Below are positions 43,529 to 52,345 of a stretch of 64,000 nucleotides of DNA, one piece after another. This DNA comes from DASUAS01 sp963819475 (GTDB taxonomy: Bacteria; Actinomycetota; Acidimicrobiia; IMCC26256; DASPTH01). The position numbers and the translations under genes were made by a program. Within the stretch, counting starts at the first letter, position 1. Each line of letters starts with the position of its first letter. Below the pieces are notes generated by a model. The model was not told where the DNA came from. It did no database searches and saw nothing but the letters and a program-made list of their open reading frames with translations. The stretch covers positions 248,001 through 312,000 of the forward strand of contig CAWFWE010000008.1 of assembly GCA_963819475.1 (NCBI GenBank). The letters run 5' to 3'.

Positions 43529-44626
43529 TTATCCGGTGTAGTCCGACGCGAGTGGGAGTTCGAGGGTGAAGGTCGCGCCTTCGCCGAGGCCATCGGAGGC
43601 GACCTCGACATCCCCGCCGTGGGCCTGGGTAATGCCGCGCACGATCGTGAGCCCGATCCCGCTCCCTCCGCTCGGGCGAGTTAATCCCGGCACCCGGTAG
43701 AAGCGTTCGAAGATCAGTCTGAGATCCTCGGGCGCGATGCCGACGCCGGTGTCGGTGATGGCGACGGCCGCGGTGGCGTCTTGACGTTGGGGAGTCATGA
43801 CGACGCGTCCGTTTGCCGGCGTGTAGACGAGGGCGTTGCCGAGGAGATTGGTGATGACTTGCAAGATCCGGTCGCGGTCGACGTTGACGGGAAGGGGTGT
43901 CGTGGCGTCGATGGCGAGCGTGACGCCCTTCTCGTCGAACTGGGGTCGCAGCCGTGTCGCTGCGAACGTGGCGAGCTCTCCGAGATCCTCCCGTGTGATC
44001 TGGAGTGGGAGTGCGTGTTCCTCGGCACGCGAGAGTGTCGCCAGGTCAGAGGCGAGCCGTTCGAGGCGCGACGTCTCTTCGACGACCGCGGTCAGGAGCT
44101 CCTCGTCGGGCGCGAATACGCCGTCGAGGACACCTTCGGCGTAGCCGCGGATCGTGGTGAGCGGCGTACGCATCTCGTGCGCGACCTCGGAGATCAGTTG
44201 CGCACGGCGGTGCTCGGTAGTTTCGAGCGCGTCCGCGAGACGATTGACGTCGGCCGCGAGCGCAGCCAACTCGAGCTCGGCGGGCGGTGACACCCGTTCG
44301 TCGTAGTGGCCTGCGGCAAGACGCCGCGTGGTCTGGCGGACGTCGCTGATGGGGCGCAGGATTCGCCGCGCGACGAACGCCGCGGCCAACCCGGCGCTCG
44401 CCGCGCTCACCACGAGCGCGATCGGCAACGTGCCCCACAACGCGTCCACGAACGCGTTGTGGGACTCGGCCTCGGTCTCGCCGCGTTCGCCAGCACCCCG
44501 GATGCGCTCATCGAACGACGACGTGGCGCGCACCCCAATCGTCACCCCCAGCGCAACTACCACCACCCCGACGACGACGGCGTACGAGGCGAAGAGCCGG
44601 ACGTCGAGGCGGCGGAAGCGGCTCAT
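43529..44626 (-). CDS. Sensor histidine kinase
   Basis: 365 residues. Two membrane helices (about 11-33 and 66-88) flank a short external loop, followed by HAMP, the H-box VAHEMRTPLTTIRGY with phospho-accepting H150, and the ATPase motifs NLLGNALVYT, DTGVGIAPEDL and SGGSGIGLTIV. Its ATG overlaps the regulator gene stop by 4 bases. With the response regulator it forms a classical two-component system divergent from the small membrane proteins at 45485. Confidence 0.95.
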   Translation of the reverse strand: MSRFRRLDVRLFASYAVVVGVVVVALGVTIGVRATSSFDERIRGAGERGETEAESHNAFVDALWGTLPIALVVSAASAGLAAAFVARRILRPISDVRQTTRRLAAGHYDERVSPPAELELAALAADVNRLADALETTEHRRAQLISEVAHEMRTPLTTIRGYAEGVLDGVFAPDEELLTAVVEETSRLERLASDLATLSRAEEHALPLQITREDLGELATFAATRLRPQFDEKGVTLAIDATTPLPVNVDRDRILQVITNLLGNALVYTPANGRVVMTPQRQDATAAVAITDTGVGIAPEDLRLIFERFYRVPGLTRPSGGSGIGLTIVRGITQAHGGDVEVASDGLGEGATFTLELPLASDYTG

Positions 44627-45330
44627 CGCGAGGCGGGGAGGAACTTGTAGCCCACCCCGCGTACGGTGCCGATCAGCTCCGGAGCGTCGGCACTGTCACC
44701 GAGCGCGCGGCGGATGCTCCGAATGTGCACGTCGACAACCCGCTCGTCGCCGTAGAAGTCCCACCCCCAGACCTGCTGGAGGAGCTGGCCCCTCGTGAAG
44801 ACCCGGCCGGGCGCACCCGCGAGTGCGATGAGGAGGTCGAACTCGAGCGCGCTCAGGTCGACCGTTTCGCCGCGTCGCGTCACTTCGCGGCGCGCAGCGT
44901 CGATCGTGAGATCTTCGAACTCGAGGCACTCACTCGCCGCGGATACCTCCGTGACCCGCGTGCGTCGCAGGCCGGCGCGTATACGAGCCACCAGTTCGCG
45001 AGGGCTGAACGGCTTCGTCACGTAGTCATCGGCTCCGACCGACAGGCCGACGAGCTTGTCGACCTCGTCGGACCGTGCCGTGAGCATGATCACGTAGACG
45101 TCGGACTCGCTGCGGAGACGGCGAAGGACCTCGACGCCGTCGAGGCCGGGCATCATCACGTCGAGCACCACCACGTCGGGCTTGCGCTCACGCGCCAAGC
45201 GGAGCGCTTCCTCGCCGTCGCCGGCCGACACGACGTCGAATCCCTCGGCCTCCAGGTAGCTTCGCACGATGTCGCGGATGCGCGCCTCGTCGTCGGCGAC
45301 CAGCACGCACGCCTTGGTCGGACCGGCCAC
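44623..45330 (-). CDS. OmpR/PhoB-family response regulator
   Basis: 235 residues. Receiver domain with the acidic pair VADDEAR, phospho-Asp57 in DVVVLDVMMPG, Thr in MLTARSDE and Lys in VTKPFSP. The C-terminal winged helix has EFDLLIALAGAPGRVFTRGQ, then DERVVDVHIRSIRRALGD and TVRGVGYKF. It is expected to bind direct repeats; a set of TTCA(T)C repeats lies just upstream at 45369-45408. Confidence 0.95.
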   Translation of the reverse strand: MAGPTKACVLVADDEARIRDIVRSYLEAEGFDVVSAGDGEEALRLARERKPDVVVLDVMMPGLDGVEVLRRLRSESDVYVIMLTARSDEVDKLVGLSVGADDYVTKPFSPRELVARIRAGLRRTRVTEVSAASECLEFEDLTIDAARREVTRRGETVDLSALEFDLLIALAGAPGRVFTRGQLLQQVWGWDFYGDERVVDVHIRSIRRALGDSADAPELIGTVRGVGYKFLPASR

Positions 45331-45368
45331 GCCCCGAGACGGTAGTTCCGATAGCGCGGAGTCGCTGC

Positions 45369-45408
45369 TTCACACAAGCTTCATCAACGCTCTCCGTAGG
45401 CCTTCATC
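45369..45408. promoter_or_regulatory. TTCATC direct repeats in the divergent promoter region
   Basis: TTCAC at 45369, TTCATC at 45380 and TTCATC at 45403 are spaced 11 and 23 bases apart, roughly helical phasing, between the regulator gene and the divergent gene at 45485. OmpR/PhoB-type regulators bind such direct repeats, so this may be the regulator's own site (inference). Confidence 0.4.
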
Positions 45409-45484
45409 CGGGTTCGCTTGTCTGAGATGAACAGCCATTCGGACCCGCCGCACCGAGGCGACGGGTGGAGCAGGAGAGCATCAG

Positions 45485-45778
45485 ATGGAGCGGCGCAAAG
45501 CAATCGCAACCGCAGCAGCCGTCACGATGAGCGCCGTCTCGGCGATGTTCGCGTTCGGGGTCGGGTCAGGTGCCCTGGGCACCCAGAGCACCCAGAGCCC
45601 CACGGCACCGCAAGTGGTCTCACAACCCGCCGTCGCTCCCGCGGCTGCGTCCCCGGGGCCGCTGCAGGCCAGCGCGCAGGCAAGGACCCACGAGAAGGAG
45701 TCCGAAGGCCGGACAAGTCAACCGGCCCCGCAGTCGAACGGGACGACGAACGCAACGAGGGGTGAGTCAGATGACTGA
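45485..45778 (+). CDS. Small secreted or membrane-anchored proline/alanine-rich protein
   Basis: 97 residues starting MERRKAIATAAAVTMSAVSA, a signal-like hydrophobic head, then a Ser/Thr/Gln/Pro-rich low-complexity tail ending in charged residues. No family. Its stop overlaps the next ATG by 8 bases, so the two are co-translated. Divergent from the two-component system and likely regulated by it. Confidence 0.65.
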   Translation: MERRKAIATAAAVTMSAVSAMFAFGVGSGALGTQSTQSPTAPQVVSQPAVAPAAASPGPLQASAQARTHEKESEGRTSQPAPQSNGTTNATRGESDD

Positions 45779-46214
45779 ACGCCCGGACAACACGGACCAA
45801 GCCGAGAGGATCCGGCGGCTGCAGGAGCGTCGGGCGGCGTCCGGCAGTTCACGGGTCGCCGGGACCCGGCGCAGTTCCACGGCAACGGTCAACCCGACCG
45901 CTGCGACCGTGGCCCGTCCGGTACCCCAGACTGCGAGGAGGCGCCGTCGCCATCCCGCCGGAGCGAGCCGGATCCTGCTGGCCGGTCTGAGCGTGGCATC
46001 GTTCTTCACGATCGGCGGAAGCCTGATGCTCGCGCAGAACAACGCCGCGACGGTTTCACAGGCGACCCCGACGGTCGCAGGAGGACACGTCACCACCACC
46101 GGCACGACGACGAGCCCAGCGACATCCGCTACATCTGCGATTCCCGCGGCGGCGGCTGGGAAGGCGTCGACGCAGAGCGTGCCCGCGGCGCACACGACCA
46201 CGCGGGCAAGCTGA
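45771..46214 (+). CDS. Small single-pass membrane protein
   Basis: 147 residues: a basic cytoplasmic head RIRRLQERRAASGSSRVAGT, one membrane helix ASRILLAGLSVASFFTIGGS, and a Thr/Ala/Ser-rich external tail. The tail resembles linkers in exported FMN-binding or sortase-like proteins, but no domain follows. It lies between the small secreted protein and the heme-type membrane protein. Confidence 0.65.
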   Translation: MTERPDNTDQAERIRRLQERRAASGSSRVAGTRRSSTATVNPTAATVARPVPQTARRRRRHPAGASRILLAGLSVASFFTIGGSLMLAQNNAATVSQATPTVAGGHVTTTGTTTSPATSATSAIPAAAAGKASTQSVPAAHTTTRAS

Positions 46215-46222
46215 ACGCTCGC

Positions 46223-46256
46223 CTTTAGACTCGATGTGTCTTTAGACTCGATGCGT
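46223..46256. repeat. 17-bp tandem duplication
   Basis: CTTTAGACTCGATGTGT followed directly by CTTTAGACTCGATGCGT, one mismatch. It lies between the stop at 46214 and the GTG at 46255, so it includes the ribosome-binding region and start of the next gene and could affect its initiation. Confidence 0.7.
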
Positions 46257-46812
46257 GCGGACCCAAGCTTGGTGGTACGCGGCTCGGGCGGGAGGCATCG
46301 TGTCGTGGGCACTCGTCACCCTCGCGGTGATCACAGGCCTACAACTCTCGACCCGCCTTGTCCGGAGACCGGCGCCGGCCTGGGTCACCGACGTGCACCG
46401 CTTCCTCGCCGGCCTCGCGGTCGCATTCCTCGGCGTGCATCTCCTCGGGCTCGTCGCCGACACTTACGTCGGCTTCGGGCTTGCCGACATCCTCGTTCCT
46501 TTCGCCACGAAGTACCAGACGACCGCCGTGGCGCTCGGCGTTGTCGCGATGTACCTGCTCGCCGCCATCGAGATCACATCGCTCCTGATGAAGCACATGT
46601 CACGCCGCGTGTGGCATGGCATCCATCTTTCGAGCTATGTCCTGTTCCCGCTCGCGACCGTGCACGGCATCATGGTCGGAACCGACCGTCACAGCTTCCT
46701 GCTCCTGGCATCCTGTTTGCTCGGCGCAGGCGTGGTCCTCTTCATGACCCTGGTGCGGATTCTCGCCCCTCGACGCGCGCGGTCCTCTCTAGCCGACTCG
46801 AGCAACGACTGA
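46255..46812 (+). CDS. Ferric reductase-like / heme b transmembrane protein
   Basis: 185 residues with about five membrane helices. His residues in DVHRFLAGLAVAFLGVHLLG and WHGIHLSSYVLFPLATVHGI sit in pairs suited to bind two b-type hemes, as in the ferric reductase-like domain (MsrQ/YedZ/NOX type). The GTG at 46255 is the best start in frame. Neighbouring small exported proteins and the two-component system suggest an envelope redox module. Confidence 0.83.
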   Translation: MRTQAWWYAARAGGIVSWALVTLAVITGLQLSTRLVRRPAPAWVTDVHRFLAGLAVAFLGVHLLGLVADTYVGFGLADILVPFATKYQTTAVALGVVAMYLLAAIEITSLLMKHMSRRVWHGIHLSSYVLFPLATVHGIMVGTDRHSFLLLASCLLGAGVVLFMTLVRILAPRRARSSLADSSND

Positions 46813-47097
46813 CGCAGACCAACAAGAGCCTTCAACGACATCAACGCAGGCCGGAACGGGTCAGTATCCCCGCTCCAGACCGTTCGACCGGCAACGTCGG
46901 CGCACCCCGAACGTACGCACCGAACCAACCAACCACGATTGGCGCCAACTTAGGTTTCGAATCTGATGGCAGCCCATGCAAACACACCGGCGGCTCGGTA
47001 GCGCGCTACGGGTTCCCGATGGCCACGCGTCGCCCAACCGTGCCGCGTCTCCCGCGCGACGTGGCCGATCACCCGAGCCGACCGTGAGGTACGCCTC

Positions 47098-49632
47098 ATG
47101 GCTGTGAGTCAGGCCGCGCTGCTGACGGGCTTGACATCGGAGGAAGCAGCTCGACTGTTGGGCACGGAGGGGCCGAACGAGCTGCCCACGGCGAAGAAGC
47201 GCAATCTTCTGCAGCAGGCCTGGGCCGTGGTGAGCCAGCCGATGCTGCTCCTGCTGCTCGGTGCGGGAACGGTCAACTTCCTGCTCGCCGAGCCGCTCGA
47301 CGGTGCCATCCTGATGTCGTTCGTCGTAGTGGTGATCGCGATCTCGATCGTTCAGGAGCACAAGACGGAGAACGCGCTCGCCGCGCTGCGTGATCTCTCC
47401 TCGCCTCGTGCGCTTGTGCTCCGCGATGGTCGGCAGCAGCGGATCGCGGGGCGCGACGTCGTACGCGGCGACGTCGTCCTGCTCTCGGAGGGCGATCGTG
47501 TGCCGGCCGATGCCGCGCTCTTCGATTGCGTGAACTTTTCCGTCGACGAGTCGGCGCTCACCGGCGAGTCGGTTCCGGTGCGCAAGGCGGCGATCCCCGT
47601 CGGCCCGGACCTCGGGCGTCCGGGCGGGGACGCCACGCCGTGGGTCTTTTCGGGCACCCTGGTGGTCAAGGGCCACGGGATGGCGCTGGTGCAGGAGACG
47701 GGCAGCGGCACTGAGCTCGGACGTATCGGCACCGCGCTGCGCACGATCGAACCCGAGCGTACCCGGTTGCAGCGCGAGATCGACCGCCTCGTGGGCGTGA
47801 TCGCCGTGATTGGGGTGGCCGCGGCCGCGATCGTGGTCGTCGCGTACGGCCTGACGCGGGGACGCTGGCTGGAGGGCTTGCTCGCCGGTATTGCCACTGC
47901 AATGGCGATGCTGCCCGAGGAATTCCCTGTGGTGCTCACCGTCTTCCTCGCGCTCGGCGCGTGGAGGATGTCGCAACGCCACGTGTTGACCCGGCGTGCA
48001 CCCGTGATCGAGACCCTTGGGTCGGCGACGGTGGTCTGCGTCGACAAGACCGGCACGCTGACCACGAACAGCATGACGGTCCGTGAGCTCGTCGTCGACG
48101 GCTTGGTCCACGTGCTCGACGATCGGCCGCTCCCCGAGCAGTTCCACAGCATCGGTGAGTTCGCCGTCCTCGCCTCTCCCATCGACCCGTTCGACCCGAT
48201 GGACCGGGCGTTCAAGGACCTCGGCCGCGACTACCTCACGAACACCGAGCATCTGCACGGCGACTGGGAGCTGGTGCGGGAGTACTCGCTCACGGAGCAC
48301 CTGCTCGCTTTCTCGCACGTCTGGCGCTCACCGGACCACCGCCGGTACGTCATCGCGGCCAAGGGCGCGCCCGAAGCGATCGCTGACCTGTGTCACCTCG
48401 CGCCTGACGCGCGCGAAGCCGTCATTCGGCAAGTCGAATCGGCCACCGCGGGTGGGTTGCGCGTCCTCGCCGTCGCCCGCGCCCGGTTCAGCCAGGCCGA
48501 CCCACTCCCCACAGGGCAGCACGACTTCGACTTCGAGTTCCTCGGCCTCGCCGGGTTGTACGACCCCGTGCGACCAGGCGTCTCCGAGGCGATCGCCGAA
48601 TGCGCGCGGGCCGGGGTGCGCGTCGTGATGATCACGGGTGACTATCCGGGCACCGCGCTCGCGATCGCGCGGGAGGTCGGGTTCGAACACGCGGCGGGAA
48701 GCATTACCGGTCCCGAGCTCGACGTCATGAGCGACGACGAGCTCGCCCGCCGGATCCGCACTGTTTATGTGTTCGCGCGCATGGTCCCCGAGCAGAAGCT
48801 TCGGCTCGTCCGCGCGCTCAAGGCGAATGGCGACGTTGTCGGCATGACCGGCGATGGCGTGAACGACGCGCCCGCCCTGCGCGCCGCCGACATCGGCATC
48901 GCGATGGGCGCCCGCGGGACCGACGTCGCACGCGAGTCCGCCGCGCTGGTGATCACAGACGACGACTTCGCCTCGATCGCCGGCGGCATCAGACGCGGTC
49001 GCGGTATCTTCGACAACCTGCGCAAGGCGATGGCGTACATCATCGCCGTTCACGTCCCCATCTTCGGGATGGCAGTGATCCCGGTGTTCGTTGGAGGCTG
49101 GCCGCTGGTCCTCCTGCCCGTGCAGATCGCGTTCCTCCAGCTCATCATCGACCCAGCCTGCTCGATCGTCTTCGAAGCCGAGGAGATCGACCCGAAGATC
49201 ATGGACCAACCGCCGAGACGGCCCGGCGCACCGATGTTCAGCCGGCGTGTACTCACGATTGCCGCCCTGCAAGGGCTCGCGGCCCTCGCGGCCGTGTTCG
49301 GCGTCTACCTGTGGAGCGTGCTCGACAACCGGCCTGACGACGTCGTACGGTCAATCACCTTCGCGACGCTCCTCGTCGGGAACCTCGCGCTGATCCTCGT
49401 GAACCGCTCCTGGCGGCTCTCCATCTGGCAGTCGTTCCGGGAGCGCAGGAACCCCACCCTCAAGTGGATCCTCGCCGGGGCCGCGCTACTCGTCGTGCTC
49501 CTGACCGTTCCGTCGCTCAGAAACGCGTTCCATTTCGGCCCCATGAAGCCCGTCGACTGGCTCGTCGCACTCGTCGCGGGATTCATCGGCGTGGCCTGGT
49601 TCGAGATCTACAAAGCTCGAGCGCGCCGATGA
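47098..49632 (+). CDS. Cation-transporting P-type ATPase (P2-like)
   Basis: 844 residues. Actuator motif TGES at 155-158, membrane-4 ion site AMLPEEFPVVLTVF, phosphorylation DKTGTL with D316, nucleotide-binding KGAPEAI, and hinge MITGDYPGTA and MTGDGVNDAPALRAADIGIA are all intact. The PEEFP motif in place of PEGLP is found in a bacterial subgroup whose ion is not certain, possibly calcium or another divalent cation. GAGGT lies upstream. No metal-binding N-terminal CxxC domain. Complete gene. Confidence 0.94.
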   Translation: MAVSQAALLTGLTSEEAARLLGTEGPNELPTAKKRNLLQQAWAVVSQPMLLLLLGAGTVNFLLAEPLDGAILMSFVVVVIAISIVQEHKTENALAALRDLSSPRALVLRDGRQQRIAGRDVVRGDVVLLSEGDRVPADAALFDCVNFSVDESALTGESVPVRKAAIPVGPDLGRPGGDATPWVFSGTLVVKGHGMALVQETGSGTELGRIGTALRTIEPERTRLQREIDRLVGVIAVIGVAAAAIVVVAYGLTRGRWLEGLLAGIATAMAMLPEEFPVVLTVFLALGAWRMSQRHVLTRRAPVIETLGSATVVCVDKTGTLTTNSMTVRELVVDGLVHVLDDRPLPEQFHSIGEFAVLASPIDPFDPMDRAFKDLGRDYLTNTEHLHGDWELVREYSLTEHLLAFSHVWRSPDHRRYVIAAKGAPEAIADLCHLAPDAREAVIRQVESATAGGLRVLAVARARFSQADPLPTGQHDFDFEFLGLAGLYDPVRPGVSEAIAECARAGVRVVMITGDYPGTALAIAREVGFEHAAGSITGPELDVMSDDELARRIRTVYVFARMVPEQKLRLVRALKANGDVVGMTGDGVNDAPALRAADIGIAMGARGTDVARESAALVITDDDFASIAGGIRRGRGIFDNLRKAMAYIIAVHVPIFGMAVIPVFVGGWPLVLLPVQIAFLQLIIDPACSIVFEAEEIDPKIMDQPPRRPGAPMFSRRVLTIAALQGLAALAAVFGVYLWSVLDNRPDDVVRSITFATLLVGNLALILVNRSWRLSIWQSFRERRNPTLKWILAGAALLVVLLTVPSLRNAFHFGPMKPVDWLVALVAGFIGVAWFEIYKARARR

Positions 49633-49720
49633 GCCGTACGCAAGGCGCGGAAGCCGTGACTAACTCAGCCCGGAACGCAGCGACAGCAGGCACTCACCTC
49701 TCGCACCCGGCGCAGTGTCG

Positions 49721-50295
49721 TCAGAACTGGACGTTGGGGGCGCCGGTGATCTGCTCTTCAGACGGCACGGAAAAATACTGACGCGCCTTGAAGTGGAACG
49801 CACCGGCGACCAAGTCCGGCGGGAACGTCTGGATCTTCGTGTTATACGACAACACACTGTCGTTGTAGAACTGACGCGACGATGCGATCCGATCCTCCGT
49901 TGAGCTCAGTTCCGCTTGGAGCTGGAGGAAAGTCTGGTTCGCCTTGAGATCCGGGTACGCCTCCGCGACCGCGAACAGACTCTTGAGCGCACCCGTCACG
50001 ACAGTGTCGGCCTGAGCGCTCTTCGCCGCGTCGCCGCGTCGCCGCTTTGCTGCGCGTTGATCGCGTTCGCGCGCGCTGAGAGGACTGCCTCGAGCGTTCC
50101 TCTCTCGTGCGCAGCGTAACGCTTAACAGTTTCGATGAGATTGGGAATCAGGTCATAACGACGCCTCAACTGGACGTCGATCTGAGACCAGGCGGTGTCG
50201 ACCTGGTTGCGACGCCGGACCAGCCCGTTGAACGCGAGCATCATGAATCCGACGGCGACGACAATCACGACCACAATGACGATGACGGCGACCAT
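49721..50295 (-). pseudogene. LemA family protein broken by an 8-bp duplication
   Basis: The N-terminal half, MVAVIVIVVVIVVAVGFMML to the SGDAAT region, and the C-terminal half, with DTVVTGALKSLFAVAEAYPD through SYNTKIQTFPPDLVAGAFHF, are both clearly LemA, with one membrane helix and the coiled-coil core. They are out of frame. The cause is an exact tandem repeat CGCCGCGTCGCCGCGT at 50024-50039; removing one 8-base copy restores the frame. This is a slippage-type mutation rather than a homopolymer error. Confidence 0.8.
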
Positions 50296-50382
50296 GGGCG
50301 TCTCCTCTCGTCACTGAGCACCCTATGCCTGACACAACCGTCCGAACGCGAGCAGTAGCCCTCGACGCAGTGTCGCGCCGCG

Positions 50383-50601
50383 CTAGGCGACCGGGCGCTT
50401 GAGCAGGACCACCGGCCACGCGATCAGGTCGCCGTACTTGAGCGACAGACCGACTGCCTCCCAACCCTGAGAACCGAGCTCATCGAGGTGGTCAGGTTTC
50501 AGATCAGCAGACTTCTTTTTCAGTCCCCCGGCATCTGCCAGGGGAACAACCAGGTACTCCCACTGACTCAGGTGACGAGGCGCAGCTTCCGCGGAACTCA
50601 T
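50383..50601 (-). CDS. DUF4177-like small protein
   Basis: 72 residues: MSSAEAAPRHLSQWEYLVVP, then DHLDELGSQGWEAVGLSLKY and WPVVLLKRPVA. The WEY...LNELGxxGWE pattern is the DUF4177-type fold, often a small soluble protein of unknown role. It lies upstream of LemA on the same strand, 88 bases away, and may be cotranscribed. Confidence 0.75.
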   Translation of the reverse strand: MSSAEAAPRHLSQWEYLVVPLADAGGLKKKSADLKPDHLDELGSQGWEAVGLSLKYGDLIAWPVVLLKRPVA

Positions 50602-50718
50602 CAGGAACCTCCGGTCGGCTCGTGCTCACGTACCGCGAGCTTCCACGCTACGAACAGCTCGCAACAGAGCCATAGGTCCCGTCCATACGAGAGAACAGCC
50701 CGGGCACGCGCCATATCT

Positions 50719-52125
50719 CGCTCTCCTGCTGCTTCCGTGGGTGCTGTTGGTGTCGGTCCGCGGCCGCACCCCGCTCGGTTTCTAGGTTCGGAGCTGTCTG
50801 ACGGCTTCGATCCAGGAGGCAAGCGGGGTGCGGAACAAGAGCGTATGGGAACGCGCGTGCGGGCTCACTGAAACCGTCGTCGAGGGCGTCGACTTCGACG
50901 ACGGAGCGGACGCGATCGTGGTGTCGGTGCGACCGGCGGTGAGAGCGCGTAGCCGGTGTGGTGAATGCCGGCGACGGTCACCGCGTTATGACGCCGGGGA
51001 AGGTCGGCGTCGTTGGCGGGCGTTAGATCTCGGCACGACCCGCGTGTTCATCGAGGCTGGCGCGCCGCGGGTGCGGTGTCGTGATCATGGGGTGATCGTG
51101 GCGGCGGTGCCGTGGGCACGTCATCGCGCCGGTCACACCCGCGACTTCGATGACCTGGCGGCGTGGCTCGCGGTGCGGACCTCGAAAAGCGCGGTGATGG
51201 AACTGCTGCGGGTGGCGTGGCGCACGGTCGGTTCGATCGTCACCCGGGTCAACGCGGACATCGACGCGACGATCGATCGGCTCGAGGGGCTCCGTCGGGT
51301 CGGGATCGACGAGATCTCCTACAAACGCGGGCACCGGTATCTGATCGTGGTCGTCGATCATGACAGCGGCCACCTGGTGTGGGCCGGTCCCGGCCGCAAC
51401 GACGCCGCGCTGAACGTGTTCTTCGACGAGCTCGGACCCGAACGATCGTCGTTGCTCACTCACGTTTCGGCAGACATGGCGGACTGGATCGCCCGAGTCG
51501 TCGCGGCGCGGGCACCCAACGCCGTGCGCAGCGCCGATCCGTTTCATGTGGTCGTGTGGGCGATCGAAGCGCTCGACATCGAACGACGCCGGGCGTGGAA
51601 CGAAGCCAAAGGTCGTCGCCCCACCCGCGAGGTCGGTCGCCGTCACCCACGCGCGACCGGCGACGCCAAACACATCGCCCAGTCCCGCTACGCGCTCTGG
51701 AAGAACCCCGGTGACCTCACCCGACGCCAACACCACCAACTCGACTGGATCGCCAAGACCGACCCGCGACTCTGGCGCGCCTACCTCCTCAAAGAAGGAC
51801 TGCGCTACGTGTTCGCGGTCAAAGGTGAAGAAGGCAAAGATCGCGCTCGACCGATGGATCGAATGGGCACGCCGCTCCCGCATCCCCGCGTTCGTGCATC
51901 TCCAACGTCGCATCGTCACCCACCGCGCCGCGATCGACGTCGCGCTCGGCACCGGCCTCTCCCAAGGCCTCGTCGAATCCACCAACACCAAGATCCGACT
52001 ACTCACCCGCATCGCGTTCGGGTTCCACGGCTACCAACCCCTCGTCGCCCTCGCGATGCTCGCCCTCGGCGCACACCCACCCCACCTCCCCGGCCGAACA
52101 TGACCCACGGAAACAACCGGAGAGC
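50719..52125 (+). mobile_element. ISL3-family insertion sequence with intact 8-bp target duplication
   Basis: 1407 bp. The left end CGCTCTCCTGCTGCTTCCGT and the reversed right end CGCTCTCCGGTTGTTTCCGT match at 17 of 20 positions and extend to GGGT. Both sides carry the 8-bp target duplication CCATATCT (50711-50718 and 52126-52133). One transposase gene fills it. A second copy of the right end lies at 57286. The target duplication indicates insertion at this site without later rearrangement. Confidence 0.92.
50828..52103 (+). CDS. ISL3-family transposase, apparent frameshift
   Basis: About 425 residues from a GTG at 50828. It has the N-terminal zinc-binding CGECRRRSPRYD region and the DDE domain with RVGIDEISYKRGHRYLIVVV, THVSADMADWIARVV and, in the other frame, GLVESTNTKIRLLTRIAFGF. 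The frame breaks near 51836-51838, where removing one A from AAA gives VKGEEGKIALDRWIEWARR. The conserved Glu of the DDE triad lies after the break, so the copy is inactive unless the shift is an assembly error. Confidence 0.88.
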
Positions 52126-52157
52126 GCCATATCTGCGTGATTGGCGGTCGAGGCTGA

Positions 52158-52240
52158 AGCACAGAACGTGCGCACCGAACGTTCGCCGGACCACCGCGGT
52201 CGGTAGCACAGATCGGCATCACATCCGCGTGTCCGCGGAG
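52158..52240 (+). repeat. Dispersed repeat copy 6
   Basis: GCACAGAACGTG precedes box A GCACCGAACG at 52172-52181; box B is CGGTAGCACAGATCGGCATC starting at 52201. It begins 25 bases right of the ISL3 target duplication. Confidence 0.75.
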
Positions 52241-52345
52241 CCGGCGGTTCGATCTTGCTGATCGTCGCCTCGTTGGTGGCCGCGAGCGACCGCAGGGCTG
52301 TTGGTGCGCCTGGGCCCAAGATGAGTTGAACGATCGGGCATCCTG

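Noticed and set aside
46880..46940. Possible tenth repeat copy
   Set aside because: It has GCACCCCGAACG and a nearby GCACCGAACC but no box B at the expected spacing.
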